Shown here: in pieces, positions 24,526 to 38,520 of the stretch | How positions within the stretch are numbered: position 1 is the stretch's first letter | How the letters are laid out: each line of letters opens with the position of its first letter | NCBI GenBank assembly: GCA_016490735.1 | Contig: JAEMWC010000283.1 | Span: 606,001 to 670,000, forward strand | DNA from: Pachyseris speciosa | Lineage: Eukaryota; Cnidaria; Anthozoa; Scleractinia; Pachyseridae | DNA: 64,000 bases | Direction: 5' to 3' | Translations under genes and position numbers: made by a program | Notes under the pieces: generated by a model | What the model saw: only the letters and a program-made list of their open reading frames with translations | Told to the model about the DNA's origin: nothing | Database searches by the model: none

Positions 24526-27500
24526 CAAGCCTATTGAAAAATATAAGAAAAATTAAAAATTGATCTTTGCGGATTAACCTCATATATGTCGCATCGGTTA
24601 GACAATAGCTCTACTAGAAACAAGGTCAAAGACCTTATTATTTAGTGACTAAGGTTCTTTGGCTACTCTCAATTGCACGTTCATTGTCAATGTAGCAGTG
24701 GTTCACTATACTTTCTTGCCTTATGGTAAGAACCAAATCTTGGTACTTACAAATACTTTAGGCTTGACAGATTGGTGAATATTCCAACCGGAAGGTGTTG
24801 AAGCCCATTGTTGCTTAAACTCCTGGAAGAAAAACTAAGTGTTGTCATCGCTGGTAGTCATGGGCATTTGCCTGGTAAATACTCAGCATTGGTAATTATA
24901 AAATATTCAAATTATTACGCGCGTTATGGTTAGTCGAATTGAGTGAATTATATCTTAATATATGCACCCGCATTAAGTCACGCTTGTGCATTTTGGAATT
25001 ATAATGCACGCGGGGTATGTCACAAGTGTGCGCGCGTGCAAATCTCTAGACATTTTGTATTGAGCAGTATTTCTAGCGAAAGATCTTTAACGTGATTGTG
25101 ATATAAATACCTGCAAGTATAATTAAGCCTTGTCATCACACGTAGTGATAAGCATTGCTTTACTAAATAATTAGGTATGGCAATAAAACGATACTGTACT
25201 GATCGGTTCACTTGACTACGGATAGAAATAATAAGGGGTGACAATTTCCGCGAGAGTAATGTGTTAACTTAAAAAAACTGAAAAGTTTAGTCACCAGACT
25301 CATCAAATAAGTAAGGAAGTCTCACTCAAAAAATGTTTGTTGAAAAAAGAGTCCATGAGAATGAACTTAAATCTAAAGCTTTGTACTTTTTTGACTGAAT
25401 ATGACATTTTACTTTATGCAATTCTGTAGCCTTAAGTATTTCTTATCTTGTTTGGTTTTTTCATTTTTAATTAAAAAACAAAAGAAAAAAAAACAAAACT
25501 GAAATCGAACAGCTTCCAGAGAGGAAGAAATTTCTCTTTCTGCAATCAGGTAGAGTTTAGAAAGTTAACGAAGGTAACCATAGAAGGTGTGATCGAAGAT
25601 ACGGACGCCACTACAATCGTAAGCTTTTCGGAAAGCTAGGCTTAGTTATTTAGCCTTTCAAACAAATTTTGAATGGCTTTTGGTTACAAGTGAGCCTGCC
25701 CTCCTACAATAACGTTTGCTAATAATGCCTTAATCATAGCAGAATGCAGTAAAGGCAAGAGGCGCTCATCTGCTGCTTAACATTTCACCTCATAAACTTT
25801 TTTCTAAGTTTTTTAAAGAGTGCCACCACTTTGAACAATGCCTTAGTGTTTCATTCCGGTAAAAATTTAGTATTTGTTCTCCCGCTCTATAAATTGTTTT
25901 ACCGTGTTTATTCGCCTACAAATACAGCAGAATTCATTGATTTATTAGCAGTGAACCTAATGCAATGTTAGGATTACCCACGCCAATGTTTTGAAATCTA
26001 TAAGTAATTTAATAGAGGCTGTCTATATAGACGCGAGCTTTATACTATAGAAGAAATGGAGCGCCCAAGGTCATGAATAAGGCTAGTTTAGAATTGTGGA
26101 AGAACAAAGCAACCAAGTCGACGTTAAGGCGAATAATTTGAATTTCGCTTTGTTGTTAACAAAGGCAAATGCAAATTATTCCCCTGAACCTCGACTTGGT
26201 TCTTTTGTTGTCCCACAATTCGAAACAAGCCTATTGAAAAATATAAGAAAAATTAAAAATTGATCTTTGCGGATTAACCTCATATATGTCGCATCGGTTA
26301 GACAATAGCACTAGTAGAGACAAGGTCAAAGACCTTATTATTTAGTGACTAAGGTTCTTTGGCTACTCTAAATTGCACGTTCATTGTCAATGTAGCAGTG
26401 GTTCACTATACTTTCTTGCCTTATGGTAACAATCAAATCTTGGTACTTACAAATACTTTAGGCTTGACAGATTGGTGAATATTCCATCCGGAAGGTGTTG
26501 TAGCCCATTGTTGCTTAAACTCCTGGAAGAAAAACTAAGTGTTGTCATCGCTGGTAGTCATGGGCATTTGCCTGGTAAATACTCAGCATTGGTAATTATA
26601 AAATATTCAAATTATTACGCGCGTTATGGTTAGTCGAATTGAGTGAATTATATCTTAATATATGCACCCGCATTAAGTCACGCTGGTGCATTTTGGAATT
26701 ATAATGCACGCGGGGTATGTCACAAGTGTGCGCGCGTGCAAATCTCTAGACATTTTGCATTGAGCAGTATTTCTAGCGGAAGATCTTTAACGTGATTGTG
26801 ATATAAATACCTGCAAGTATAATTAAGCCTTGTCATCACACGTAGTGATAAGCATTGCTTTACTAAATAATTAGGTATGGCAATAAAACGATACTGTACT
26901 GATCGGATTCGCTTGACTACGGATGGAAATAATAAGGGGTGACAATGTCCGCGAGAGTAATGTGTTAACTTAAAAAAACTGAAAAGTTTAGTCACCAGAC
27001 TCATCAAATAAGTAAGGAAGTCTCACTCAAAAAATGTTTGTTGAAAAAAGAGTCCATGAGAATGAACTTAAATCTAAAGCTTTGTACTTTTTTGACTGAA
27101 TATGACATTTTACTTTATGCAATTCTGTAGCCTTAAGTATTTCTTATCTTGTTTGTTTTTTTCATTTTTAATTAAAAAACAAAAGAAAAAAAAACAAAAC
27201 TGAAATCGAACAGCTTCCAGAGAGGAAGAAATTTCTCTTTCTGCAATCAGGTAGAGTTTAGAAAGTTAACGAAGGTAACCATAGAAGGTGTGATCGAAGA
27301 TACGGACGCCACTACAATCGTAAGCTTTTCGGAAAGCTAGGCTTAGTTATTTAGCCTTTCAAACAAATTTTGAATAGCTTTTGGTTACAAGTGAGCCTGC
27401 CCTCCTACAATAACGTTTGCTAATAATGCCTTAATCATAGCAGAATACACTAAATGCAAAAGGCGCTCATCTGCTGCTTAACATTTCACTTCATAAACTT

Positions 27501-30500
27501 TTTTTTAAATTTGTTTAAAGAGTGCCACTACTTTGAGCAAAATCTAAGTGTTTTCATCTGGTAATAATTTCCTATTTGTACCACCCGCTCCTTAAAATGT
27601 TTTACCGTGTGTATTCGTCTACAAATTGAACAGAATTCATTGATGAATTAGCAGTAAACCTAATGAAATGTAGGATTAGCAATGCGAACTTTTGTAAATC
27701 TATACGTAATTTGAAATAAGTTGTTTATATACACACATGCTTCATACTTTAGACGAAGTGGAACACCCTAGGTGATGAATAGGCTAGTTTCGAATTGTGG
27801 AAGAACAAAGCAACCAAGTCGAGGTCTAGGCCACCAATTTGCCTTTTCCTTTGATTTTAAGCAAAATAAAATGCACATTCTTCCCCTGAACCTCGACTGG
27901 GTTCATTTGTTGTCCCACAATTCGAAACAAGTCTATTGTAAACAATAAGAAAAATACAAATTTGATGTTTGCGGATTAACCTCATATATCACGCACAGTT
28001 TAGATAATGACACTACTAAAGGCCGGGTCAAAGACCTTCTTATTTAGTGGCTAAGGTTCCTTGGCTACCCTAAATCGAACGTTCATTGTCATTGTAGCAG
28101 TGGTTCACTACACTTTCTTGCCTTATGGTAAGAACCAAATCTTGGTACTTACAAGGACTCCAGTCTGGACAGATTGGTGAATATTCCAACCGCAAGGTGT
28201 TGAAGTGTATTGATCCGTAAATACCTGCAAGAATAACTAAGTCTTGTCAACACTGGTAGTCATTGGCATTTGCCTGGTAAATACTCAGCATTGGTAATTA
28301 TAAAATGTTCAAATTATTACGCGTGTTATGGTTAGTGGAATTCAGTGAATTATATCTTAATATATGCACGCGCACTAAGTCACGCTTGTGCATTGTGGAA
28401 TTATAATGCACACGGGGTATGTCACAAGTGTGCGCGCGTGCAAATCTCTAGACATTTTGCATTGAGGAGTATTTCTAGCGGAAGATCCTTAACGTGATTG
28501 TGATCTAAATACCTGCAAGGATGATTAAGCCTTGTCATCCATCGTAGTGATAAGCATTGCTTTACTAAATAAGTAGGTATGGCAATAAAACGATACTGTA
28601 CTGATCGGATTCGCTTGACTACGGATAGAAATAATAAGAAGTGACAATTTTGGCATTTAGAGAGTGACGTGTTCATTTTAAACAAAACTGAAAAGTTTAG
28701 TCAACAGACTTATCAAATAAGCAAGGAAGTTTCACTAAAAAAATGTTTGTTGAAAAAAGAGTCCGTGAGAATGAACTTAAATCTAAAGATTTGTAGTTTT
28801 TTGATTGAATATAACATTTTGCTTTATGTAATTCTGTAGCCTTCAATATTTCTTATCTTGTTTCTTTTTTCTTTTTTAAATAAAAAACAAAAGAAAAAAA
28901 CAAAACGAAACTGAAATCGAACAGCTTCCAGACAGGAAGAGATTTGTCTTTCTGCAATCAGGTAGAGTTTAGAAAGTTAACGAAGGTAACCGTAGAAGGT
29001 GTGATCGAAGATACCGACGCCACTACAATGTTTGTCTTTTCGGAAAGCTAGGCTTAGTTATTCAGCCTTTCAAGCAAATTTTGAATAGCTTTTGGTTACA
29101 AGTGAGACTGTCTCTCCTTGAATAACGTTTGCTAATAATGCCTTAATCATAGCAGAATGCAGTAAAGGCAAAAGGCGCTCATCTGCTGCTTAACATTTCA
29201 CCTCATAAACTTTTTTCTAAGTTTTTTAAAGAGTGCCACCACTTTGAACAATGCCTTAGTGTTTCATTCCGGTAAAAATTTAGTATTTGTTCTCCCGCTC
29301 TATAAATTGTTTTACGGTGTTTATTCGCCTACAAATACAGCAGAATTCATTGATTTATTAGCGGTGAACCTAATGCAATGTTAGGATTACCCACGCCAAT
29401 GTTTTGAAATCTATAAGTAATTTAATAGAGGCTGTCTATATAGACGCGAGCTTTATACTATAGAAGAAATGGAGCGCCCAAGGTCATGAATAAGGCTAGT
29501 TTAGAATTGTGGAAGAACAAAGCAACCAAGTCGACGTTAAGGCGAATAATTTGAATTTCGCTTTGTTGTTAACAAAGGCAAATGCAAATTATTCCCCTGA
29601 ACCTCGACTTGGTTCTTTTGTTGTCCCACAATTCGAAACAAGCCTATTGAAAAATATAAGAAAAATTAAAAATTGATCTTTGCGGATTAACCTCATATAT
29701 GTCGCATCGGTTAGACAATAGCACTAGTAGAGACAAGGTCAAAGACCTTATTATTTAGTGACTAAGGTTCTTTGGCTACTCTAAATTGCACGTTCATTGT
29801 CAATGTAGCAGTGGTTCACTATACTTTCTTGCCTTATGGTAAGAACCAAATCTTGGTACTTACAAATACTTTAGGCTTGACAGATTGGTGAATATTCCAT
29901 CCGGAAGGTGTTGAAGCCCATTGTTGCTTAAACTCCTGGAAGAAAAACTAAGTGTTGTCATCGCTGGTAGTCATGGGCATTTGCCTGGTAAATACTCAGC
30001 ATTGGTAATTATAAAATATTCAAATTATTACGCGCGTTATGGTTAGTCGAATTGAGTGAATTATATCTTAATATATGCACCCGCATTAAGTCACGCTTGT
30101 GCATTTTGGAATTATAATGCACGCGGGGTATGTCACAAGTGTGCGCGCGTGCAAATCTCTAGACATTTTGCATTCAGGAGTATTTCTAGCGGAAGATATT
30201 TAACGTGTTTGTGACCTAAATATCTGCAAGTATAATTAAGCCTTGTCATCCATCGTAGTGATATGCATTGCTTTACTAAATAATTAGGTATGGCAATAAA
30301 ACGATACTGTACTGATCGGATTCGCTTGACTACGGATAGAAATAATAAGGGGTGACAATTTCGGCATTTAGAGAGTGACGTGTTAATTTTAAACAAAACT
30401 GAAAAGTTTAGACAACAGACTCATCAATAAGTAAGGAAGTCTCACTACAAAAGGTTTGTTGAAAAAAGAGTCCGTGAGAATGAACTTAAATCTAAAGATT

Positions 30501-32144
30501 TGTAGTTTTTTGACTGAATATAACATCTTACTTTATGTAATTCTGTAACCTTCAGTATTTCTTATCTTCTTTTTTTTTTCTTTTTTAAATAAAAAACAAA
30601 ACAAAAACAAAACAAAACAAAAATCGAACAGCTTCCAGACAGAAGAGATTTGTCTTTCTGCAATCGGGTAGAGTTTAGAAAGTTAACAAAAATAACCATA
30701 GAAGGTGTGATCGAAGATACCGACGCCAATACAACTGTTGTCTTTTTGGAAAGCTAGGCTTAGTTATTCAGCCTTTCAAGCAAATTTTGAACAGCTTTTG
30801 GTTACAAGTGAGACTGTCTCTCCTTGAATAACGTTTGCTAATAATGCCTTAATCATAGCAGAATGCAGTAAAGGCAAAAGGCGCTCATCTGCTGCTTAAC
30901 ATTTCACTTCATAAACGTTTTTTTAATTTGTTTAAAGAGTGCCACCACTTTGAGCAATATCTAAGTGTTTTCATCAGGTAAAAATTTGCTATTTGTACCA
31001 CCCGCCCTTTAAAATGTTTTACCGTGTGTATTCGTCTACAAATTGAACAGAATTCATTGATGAATTAGCAGTGAACCTAATGAAATGTAGGATTAGCCAT
31101 GCGAACCTTTGTAGATCTATATGTAATTTGAAATAAGTTGCTTATATACACACTTGCTTCATACTTTGGACGAAGTGGAACACCCTAGGTGCTGAATAGG
31201 CTAGTTTCGAATTGTGGAAGAACAAAAAAAAAAGCAACCCAGTCGAAGTCTAGGCCACCAATTTGCCTTTTCCTTTGTTTTTTAGCAAAATAAAATGCAC
31301 ATTCTTCCCCTGAACCTCGACTGGGTTCATTTGTTGTCCCACAATTCGAAACAAGTCTGTTGTAAACAATAAGAAAAATAAAAAATTGATGTTTGCGGAT
31401 TAGCCTCATATATCTCGCACAGTTTAGATAAAGACACTACTAAAGGCTTGGTCAAAGACCTTATTATTTAGTGGCTAAGGTTCTTTGGCTACCCTAAATC
31501 GCACGTTCATTGTCATTGTAGGAGTGGTTCACTATACTTTCTTGCCTTATGGTAAGAACCAAATCTTGGTACTTACAAGGACTCCAGTCTGGACAGATTG
31601 GTGAATATTCCAACCGGAAGGTGTTGAAGTTTATTGATCCATAAATACCTGCAAGAATAACTAAGTCTTGTCAACACTGGTAGTCATTGGCATTTGCCTG
31701 GTAAATACTCAGCATTGGTATTTATAAAATGTTTAAATTATTACGCATGTTATGGTTAGTGGAATTCACTGCATTATATCTTAACATATGCACACGCAGT
31801 ACGTCACGCTTGTGCATTGTGGAATTATAATGCGCAAGAGTGAGCGCATGCAAATCTCTGGACATTTTGCATTGAGGAGTATTCCTAGCGGAAGGCCTTG
31901 AAGGTGATTGTGATCTAAATACCTGCAAGAATAATTAAGCCTTATTATCCATCGTAGTGATAAGCATTGCTTTACTCAATAATTAGGTATGGCAATAAAA
32001 CCATCCTGTACTGATCGGATTCTCTTGACTAGGGATAGAAATAATAAGGAGTGACAATTTTCGCATTTAGAGAGTAACGTGTTCATTTTAAACAAAACTG
32101 ATAAGTTTAGTCAACAGACTCATCAAATAAGTAAGGAAGTCTCA

Positions 32145-32455
32145 CTAAAAAAAGGTTTGTGGAAAAAAGAGTCCGTGAGAATGAACTTAAATCTAAAGAT
32201 TTGTAGTTTTTTGACTGAATATAGCATTTTACTTTATTTAATTGTGTAGCCTTCAGTATTTCTTATCTTGTTCTTATCTTTCTTATCTTGTTCTTATCTA
32301 CGGATAGTAGTAGTTTCGCTAAAAAATGTTTGTTGAAAAAAGAGTCTGTGAGAATGAACTTAAATCTAAAGATTTGTAGTTTTTTGACTGAATATAACAT
32401 TTTGCTTTATGTAATTCTGTAGCCTTCAATATTTCTTATCTTGTTTCTTTTTCAT
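32145..32455 (+). repeat. Local ~160-190-bp duplication inside one satellite unit
   Basis: The block from CACTAAAAAAAGGTTTGT to CTTATCTTGTTC is repeated directly, with a short CTTATC-rich join, making this unit about 1,880 bp long. Confidence 0.8.
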
Positions 32456-35400
32456 TTTTAAATAAAAAACAAAAGAAAAAAACAAAACACAACTGAAATC
32501 GAACAGCTTCCAGAGAGGAAGAGATTTGTCGTTCTGCAATCAGGTAGAATTTAGAAAGTTAACGAAGGTAACCGTAGAAGGTGTGATCGAAGATACCGAC
32601 GCCACTACAATGTTTGTCTTTTCGGAAAGCTAGGCTTAGTTATTCAGCCTTTCAAGCAAATTTTGAATAGCTTTTGGTTACAAGTGAGACTGTCTCTGCT
32701 TGAATATTGTTTGCTAATAATGCCTTAATCATAGCAGAATGCAGTAAAGGCAAGAGGCGCTCATCTGCTGCTTAACATTTCACTTCATAAACTGTTTTTT
32801 AATTTGTTTAAAGAGTGCCACCACTTTGAGCAATATCTAAGTGTTTTCATCAGGTAAAAATTTGCTATTTGTACCACCCGCTCTTTAAAATGTTTTACCG
32901 TGTGTATTCGTCTACAAATTGAACAGAATTCATTGATGAATTAGCAGTGAACCTAATGAAATGTAGGATTAGCCATGCGAACCTTTATAGATCTATATGT
33001 AATTTGAAATAAGTTGCTTATATACACACTTGCTTCATACTTTGGACGAAGTGGAACACCCTAGGTGCTGAATAGGCTAGTTTCGAATTGTGGAAGAACA
33101 AATCAACCCAGTCGAAGTCTAGGCCATCAATTTGCCTTTTCCTTTGTTTTTTAGCAAAATAAAATGCACATTCTTCCCCATGAATCTCGACTGGGTTCAT
33201 TTGTTGTCCCACAATTCGAAACAAGTCTGTTGTAAACAATAAGAAAAATAAAAAATTGATGTTTGCGGATTAACCTCGTATATCTTGCACAGTTTAGATA
33301 ATGACACTACTAAAGGCTTGGTCAAAGACCTTATTATTTAGTGGCTAAGGTTCTTTGGCTACTCTAAATCGCACGTTCATTGTCATTGTAGCAGTGGTTC
33401 ACTATACTTTCTTGCCTTATGGTAAGAACCAAATCTTGGTACTTACAAGGACTCCAGTCTGGACAGATTGGTGAATATTCCAACCGGAAGGTGTTGAAGT
33501 TTATTGATCCATAAATACCTGCAAGAATAACTAAGTCTCGTCAACACTGGTAGTCATTGGTATTTGCCCGGTGAATACTCAGCATTGGTATTTATAAAAT
33601 GTTTAAATTATTACGCGCGTTATGGTTAGTGGAATTCACTGCATTATATCTTAACATATGCTCACGCAGTACGTCACGCTTGTGCATTGTGAAATTATAA
33701 TGCACGCGGGGTGCGTCACAAGAGTGAGCGCATGCAAATCTCTGGACATTTTGCATTGAGGAGTATTCCTAGCGTAAGGCCTTGAAGGTGATTGTGATCT
33801 AAATACCTGCAAGAATAATTAAGCCTTATCATCCATCGTAGTGATAAGCATTGCTTTACTCAATAATTAGGTATGGCAATAAAACCATACTGTACTGATC
33901 GGATTCGCTTGACTACGGATAGAAATAATAAGGGGTGACAATTTTCGCATTTAGAGAGTAACGTGTTCATTTTAAACAAAACTGATAAGTTTACTCAACA
34001 GACTCATCAAATAAGTAAGGAAGTTTCGCTAAAAAATGTTTGTTGAAAAAAGAGTCTGTGAGAATGAACTTAAATCTAAAGATTTGTAGTTTTTTGACTG
34101 AATATAACATTTTGCTTTATGTAATTCTGTAGCCTTCAATATTTCTTATCTTGTTTCTTTTTCATTTTTAAATAAAAAACAAAAGAAAAAAACAAAACAC
34201 AACTGAAATCGAACAGCTTCCAGAGAGGAAGAGATTTGTCGTTCTGCAATCAGGTAGAGTTTAGAAAGTTAACGAAGGTAACCGTAGAAGGTGTGATCGA
34301 AGATACCGACGCCACTACAATGTTTGTCTTTTCGGAAAGCTAGGCTTAGTTATTCAGCCTTTCAAGCAAATTTTGAATAGCTTTTGGTTACAAGTGAGAC
34401 TGTCTCTGCTTGAATAACGTTTGCTAATAATGCCTTAATCATAGCATAATGCAGTAAAGGCAAGAGGCGCTCATCTGCTGCTTAACATTTCACTTCATAA
34501 ACTTTTTTTAAAATTTCTTTAAAGAGTGCCACCACTTTGAACAATGCCTAAGTGTTTCATTCCGGTAAAAATTTGCTATTTGTCCCTCCCGCTCTTTAAA
34601 ATGTTTTACCGTGTGTATTCGCCTACAAATACAGCAGAATTCATTGATGTATTAGCAGTGAACCTAATGCAATGTTAGGATCACCCACGCCAATGTTTTG
34701 AAATCTATACGTCATTTAATAGAGGCTGTCTATATGCACGCGAGCTTCATACTTTAGAAGAAATGGAGCGCCCAAGGTGATGAATAGGCTAGTTTCGAAT
34801 TGTGGAGGAACAAAGCAACCAAGTCAACGTTTAAGCGAATAATTTGCATTTCGCTTTGTTGTTAACAAAGGAAAATGCAAATTATTCCCGTGAACCTCGA
34901 CTTGGTTCTTCTGTTCTCCCACAATTCGAAAGAAGCCTATTGAAAAATATAAGAAAAAAAATTAATGTTTGCGGATTAACCTCATATATGTCGCACCGGT
35001 TAGACAATGGCACTGCTAGAGACCGGGTCAAAGACCTTATTATTTAGTGACTAAGGTTCTTTGGCTACTCTAAATTGCACGTTCATTGTCAATGTAGCAG
35101 TGGTTCAATATACTTTCTTCCCTTATTGTAAGAACCAAATCTTGGTACTTACAAGTACTTTAGGCTCGACAGATTGGTGAATATTCCAACCGGAAGGTGT
35201 TGAAGCTCATTGTTACTTATCCTCCTGCAAGAAAAACTAAGTCTTGTCATCACTGGTAGTCATTGGTATTTGCCTGGTAAATACAGAGCATTGGTAATTA
35301 TAAAATATTCAAATTATTACCCGTGTTATGGTTAGTGGAATTGAGTGCATTATATCTTAACATTTGCACGTGCACTAAATCACCCTTGTGCATTGTGGAA

Positions 35401-37372
35401 TTATAATGCTCGCGGGGTACGTCACAAGTGTGCGCGCGTGCAAATCTCTAGACATTTTGCATTGAGCAGTATTTCTAGCGGAAGATCTTTAACGTGACTG
35501 TGATCTAAATACCTGCAAGTATAATTAAGCCTTGTGATCCATCGTAGTGATAAGCATTGCTTTACTAAATAATTAGGTATGGCAATAAAACGATACTGTA
35601 CTGATCGCATTCGCTTGACTAAGAATAGAAATAATAACGGGTGACAATTTCGGCATTTAGAGAGTAAGGTCTTCATTTTAAACAAAACTGAAAAGTTTAG
35701 TCAACAGACTCATCAAATAAGTAAGGAAGTCTCACTAAAAATATGTTTGTTGAAAAAAGAGTCCGTGAGAATGAACTTAAATCTAAAGATTTGTAGTTTT
35801 TGGCTGAATATAACATTTTACTTTATGTAATTCTGTAGCCTTCAGTATTTCTTATCTTGTTCTTTTTTTCTTTTTCAATTAAAACAAAAAACAAAAAAAA
35901 AAAACTGAAATCGAACAGCTTCTAGAGAGGAAGAGATTTCTCTTTCTCCAATCAGGTAGAGTTTGGAAAGTTAAGGACGGTAACCATAGAAGGTGTGATC
36001 GAAGATACGGACGCCACTACAATGGTTGTCTTTCGGAAAGCTAGACTTAGTTATTCAGCCTTTCAAGCAAATTTTGAATAGCTTTTGGTTACAAGTGAGA
36101 CTGTCTCTCCTTGAATAACGTTTGCTAATAATGCCTTAATCATAGCAGAATGGCAAAAGGCGCTCATCTGCTACTTAACATTACACCTCATAAACGTTTT
36201 TCTAAGTTTTTTAAAGAGTGCCACCACTTTGAACAATGCCTAGGTGTTTCATTCCGGTAAAAATTTGCTATTTGTACCACCCGCTCTTTAAAATGTTTTA
36301 CCGTGTGCATTCGCCTACAAATACAGCAGAATTCATTGATGTATTAGCAGTGAACCTAATGAAATGTTAGGATAACCCACGCCAATGTTTTGAAATCTAT
36401 ACGTAATTTAATAGAAGCTGTCTATATACACGCGAGCTTCATACTTTAGAAGAAATGGAGCGCCCAAGGTGATGAATAGGCTCGTTTCGAATTGTGGAAG
36501 AACAAATCAACCAAGTCGACGTTTAAGCGAATAATTTGAATTTCACTTTGTTTTTAACAAAGGGAAATGCAAATTATTCCCCTGAACCTCGGCTTGGTTC
36601 TTTTGTTCTCCCACAATTCGAAACAAGCCTATTGAAAGATATAAGAAAAAAATTGATTTTTGCGGATCAACCTCATATATGTCGCACCGGTTAGACAATG
36701 GCACTGCTAGAGACCGGGTCAAAGACCTTATTATTTAGTGACTAAGGTTCTTTGGCTACTCTAAATTGCACGTTCATTGTCAATGTAGCAGTGGTTCAAT
36801 ATACTTTCTTCCCTTATTGTAAGAACCAAATCTTGGTACTTACAAGTACTTTAGGCTCGACAGATTGGTGAATATTCCAACCGGAAGGTGTTGAAGCTCA
36901 TTGTTACTTATCCTCCTGCAAGAAAAACTAAGTCTTGTCATCACTGGTAGTCATTGGCATTTGTCTGGTAAATACTCAGCATTGGTAATTATAAAATATT
37001 CAAATTATTGCGCGCGTTATGGTTAGTCGAATTGAGTGCATTATATCTTAACATATGCACGTGCACTAAGTCACGCTATTGCATTGTGGAATTATAATGT
37101 GCGTGGGGTATGTCACAAGTGTGCGCGCGTGCAAATCTCTAGACATTTTGCATTGAGCAGTATTTCTAGCGGAAGGTCTTTAACGTGATTGCGATCTAAA
37201 TACCTGCAAGTATAATTAAGCCTTGTCATCCATCGTAGTGATAAGCATTGCTTTACTAAATAATTAGGTATGGCAATAAAACGATACTGTACTGAACGGA
37301 TTCGCTTGACTACGGATAGAAATAATAACGGGTGAGAATTTAGGCATTTAGAGAGTAACGTGTTCATTTTGA

Positions 37373-37860
37373 ACACGGACACTGCCTATATAAGGAACGT
37401 TGGACTGGGCGAGCCGTCAGTCATTACATTCTAGACGTCGACCCGCCAACATCAGGGGCGCCCAATTCAAATTTGTTGGTACGAGAAATTCAAAATTTAT
37501 TGCATTCGGAGAAAATGAAAGTTGAACTTCAGGTTCTCCAACTTTTGTGACCAGAATTGAGCAACTTCGACTGAGAATGACGTTACATATCCTTCCTCTA
37601 TATTTCTGGCTTCCTTTCTTGCTCACTGGGTCCGCCATATAGGTTGTTTTTAGCCAATCTCTGGAGACACAGATAACAATGGTGAAAAGTGCAAATGCTG
37701 GAGGACAAACAAAAGGAGCTAATGAGAGATCTATTGTTTACGTCCTCCACAATGGCGGCGATGGCGTAACGTGAAAACCACCAATTGAAAAAAGTCGTTC
37801 AAGCAGAAATTGCGTGGCAAAGAGGGGAGCAGCTATCCCTTTTATAGGCAGTGTCCTTGT
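37373..37860. mobile_element. 488-bp MITE inserted in a satellite unit
   Basis: Terminal inverted repeats of about 22 bp read ACACGGACACTGCCTATATA on the left and, complemented, ACAAGGACACTGCCTATAAA on the right. Neighbouring units show the uninterrupted site (TTCATTTTAAACAAAAC). The target duplication is short and unclear (about TTTRA). It holds an incidental 73-codon frame but no transposase. Confidence 0.8.
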
Positions 37861-38520
37861 TTAAACAAAACTGAAAAGTTTAGTCAACAGACTCATCAAA
37901 TAAGTAAGGAAGTCTCACTAAAAAAAGGTTTGTTGAAAAAAGAGTCCGTGAGAATGAACTTAAATCTAAAGATTTGAAGTTTTTTGACTGAATATAACAT
38001 TTTACTTTATGTAATTCTGTAGCCTTCAGTATTTCTTATCTTGTTCTTTTTTTCTTTTACAATTAAAAAACAAAAACATAAAAAAATTAAATCGAACAGC
38101 TTCTAGAGAGGAAGAGATTTCTCTTTCTGCAATCAGGTAGAGTTTAGAAAGTTAACGAAGGTAACCATAGAAGGTGTGATCGGAGATACCGATGCCACTA
38201 CAATGGGGTTCTTTTCGGAAAGCTAGGCTTAGTTATTGACCGTTTCCAGAAAATTTTGAATAGCTTTTGGTTACAAGTGAGGCTGTTTGTCTTTGAATAA
38301 CGTTTGCTAATAATGCCTTAATCATAGCAGAATGCAGTAAAGGCAAAAGGCGCTAATTTCCTGTTTAACATTTCACTTCATAAATTTTTTTTTAATTTGT
38401 TTAAAGAGTGCCACCACTTTGAACAATGCCTAAGTGTTTAATTACGGTAAAAATTTGTTATTTGTCCCACCCGCTTTTTAAAATGTTTTACCGTGTGTAT
38501 TCGCCTACAAATACAGCAGA

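Noticed and set aside
25020..37382. Family of 74-95-codon genes on the minus strand
   Set aside because: They recur once per satellite unit with the repeat period and vary in length through indels; they are shadows of the satellite.
37417..37638. 73-codon frame inside the 488-bp MITE
   Set aside because: It lies wholly inside a non-coding MITE and has no recognisable domain.
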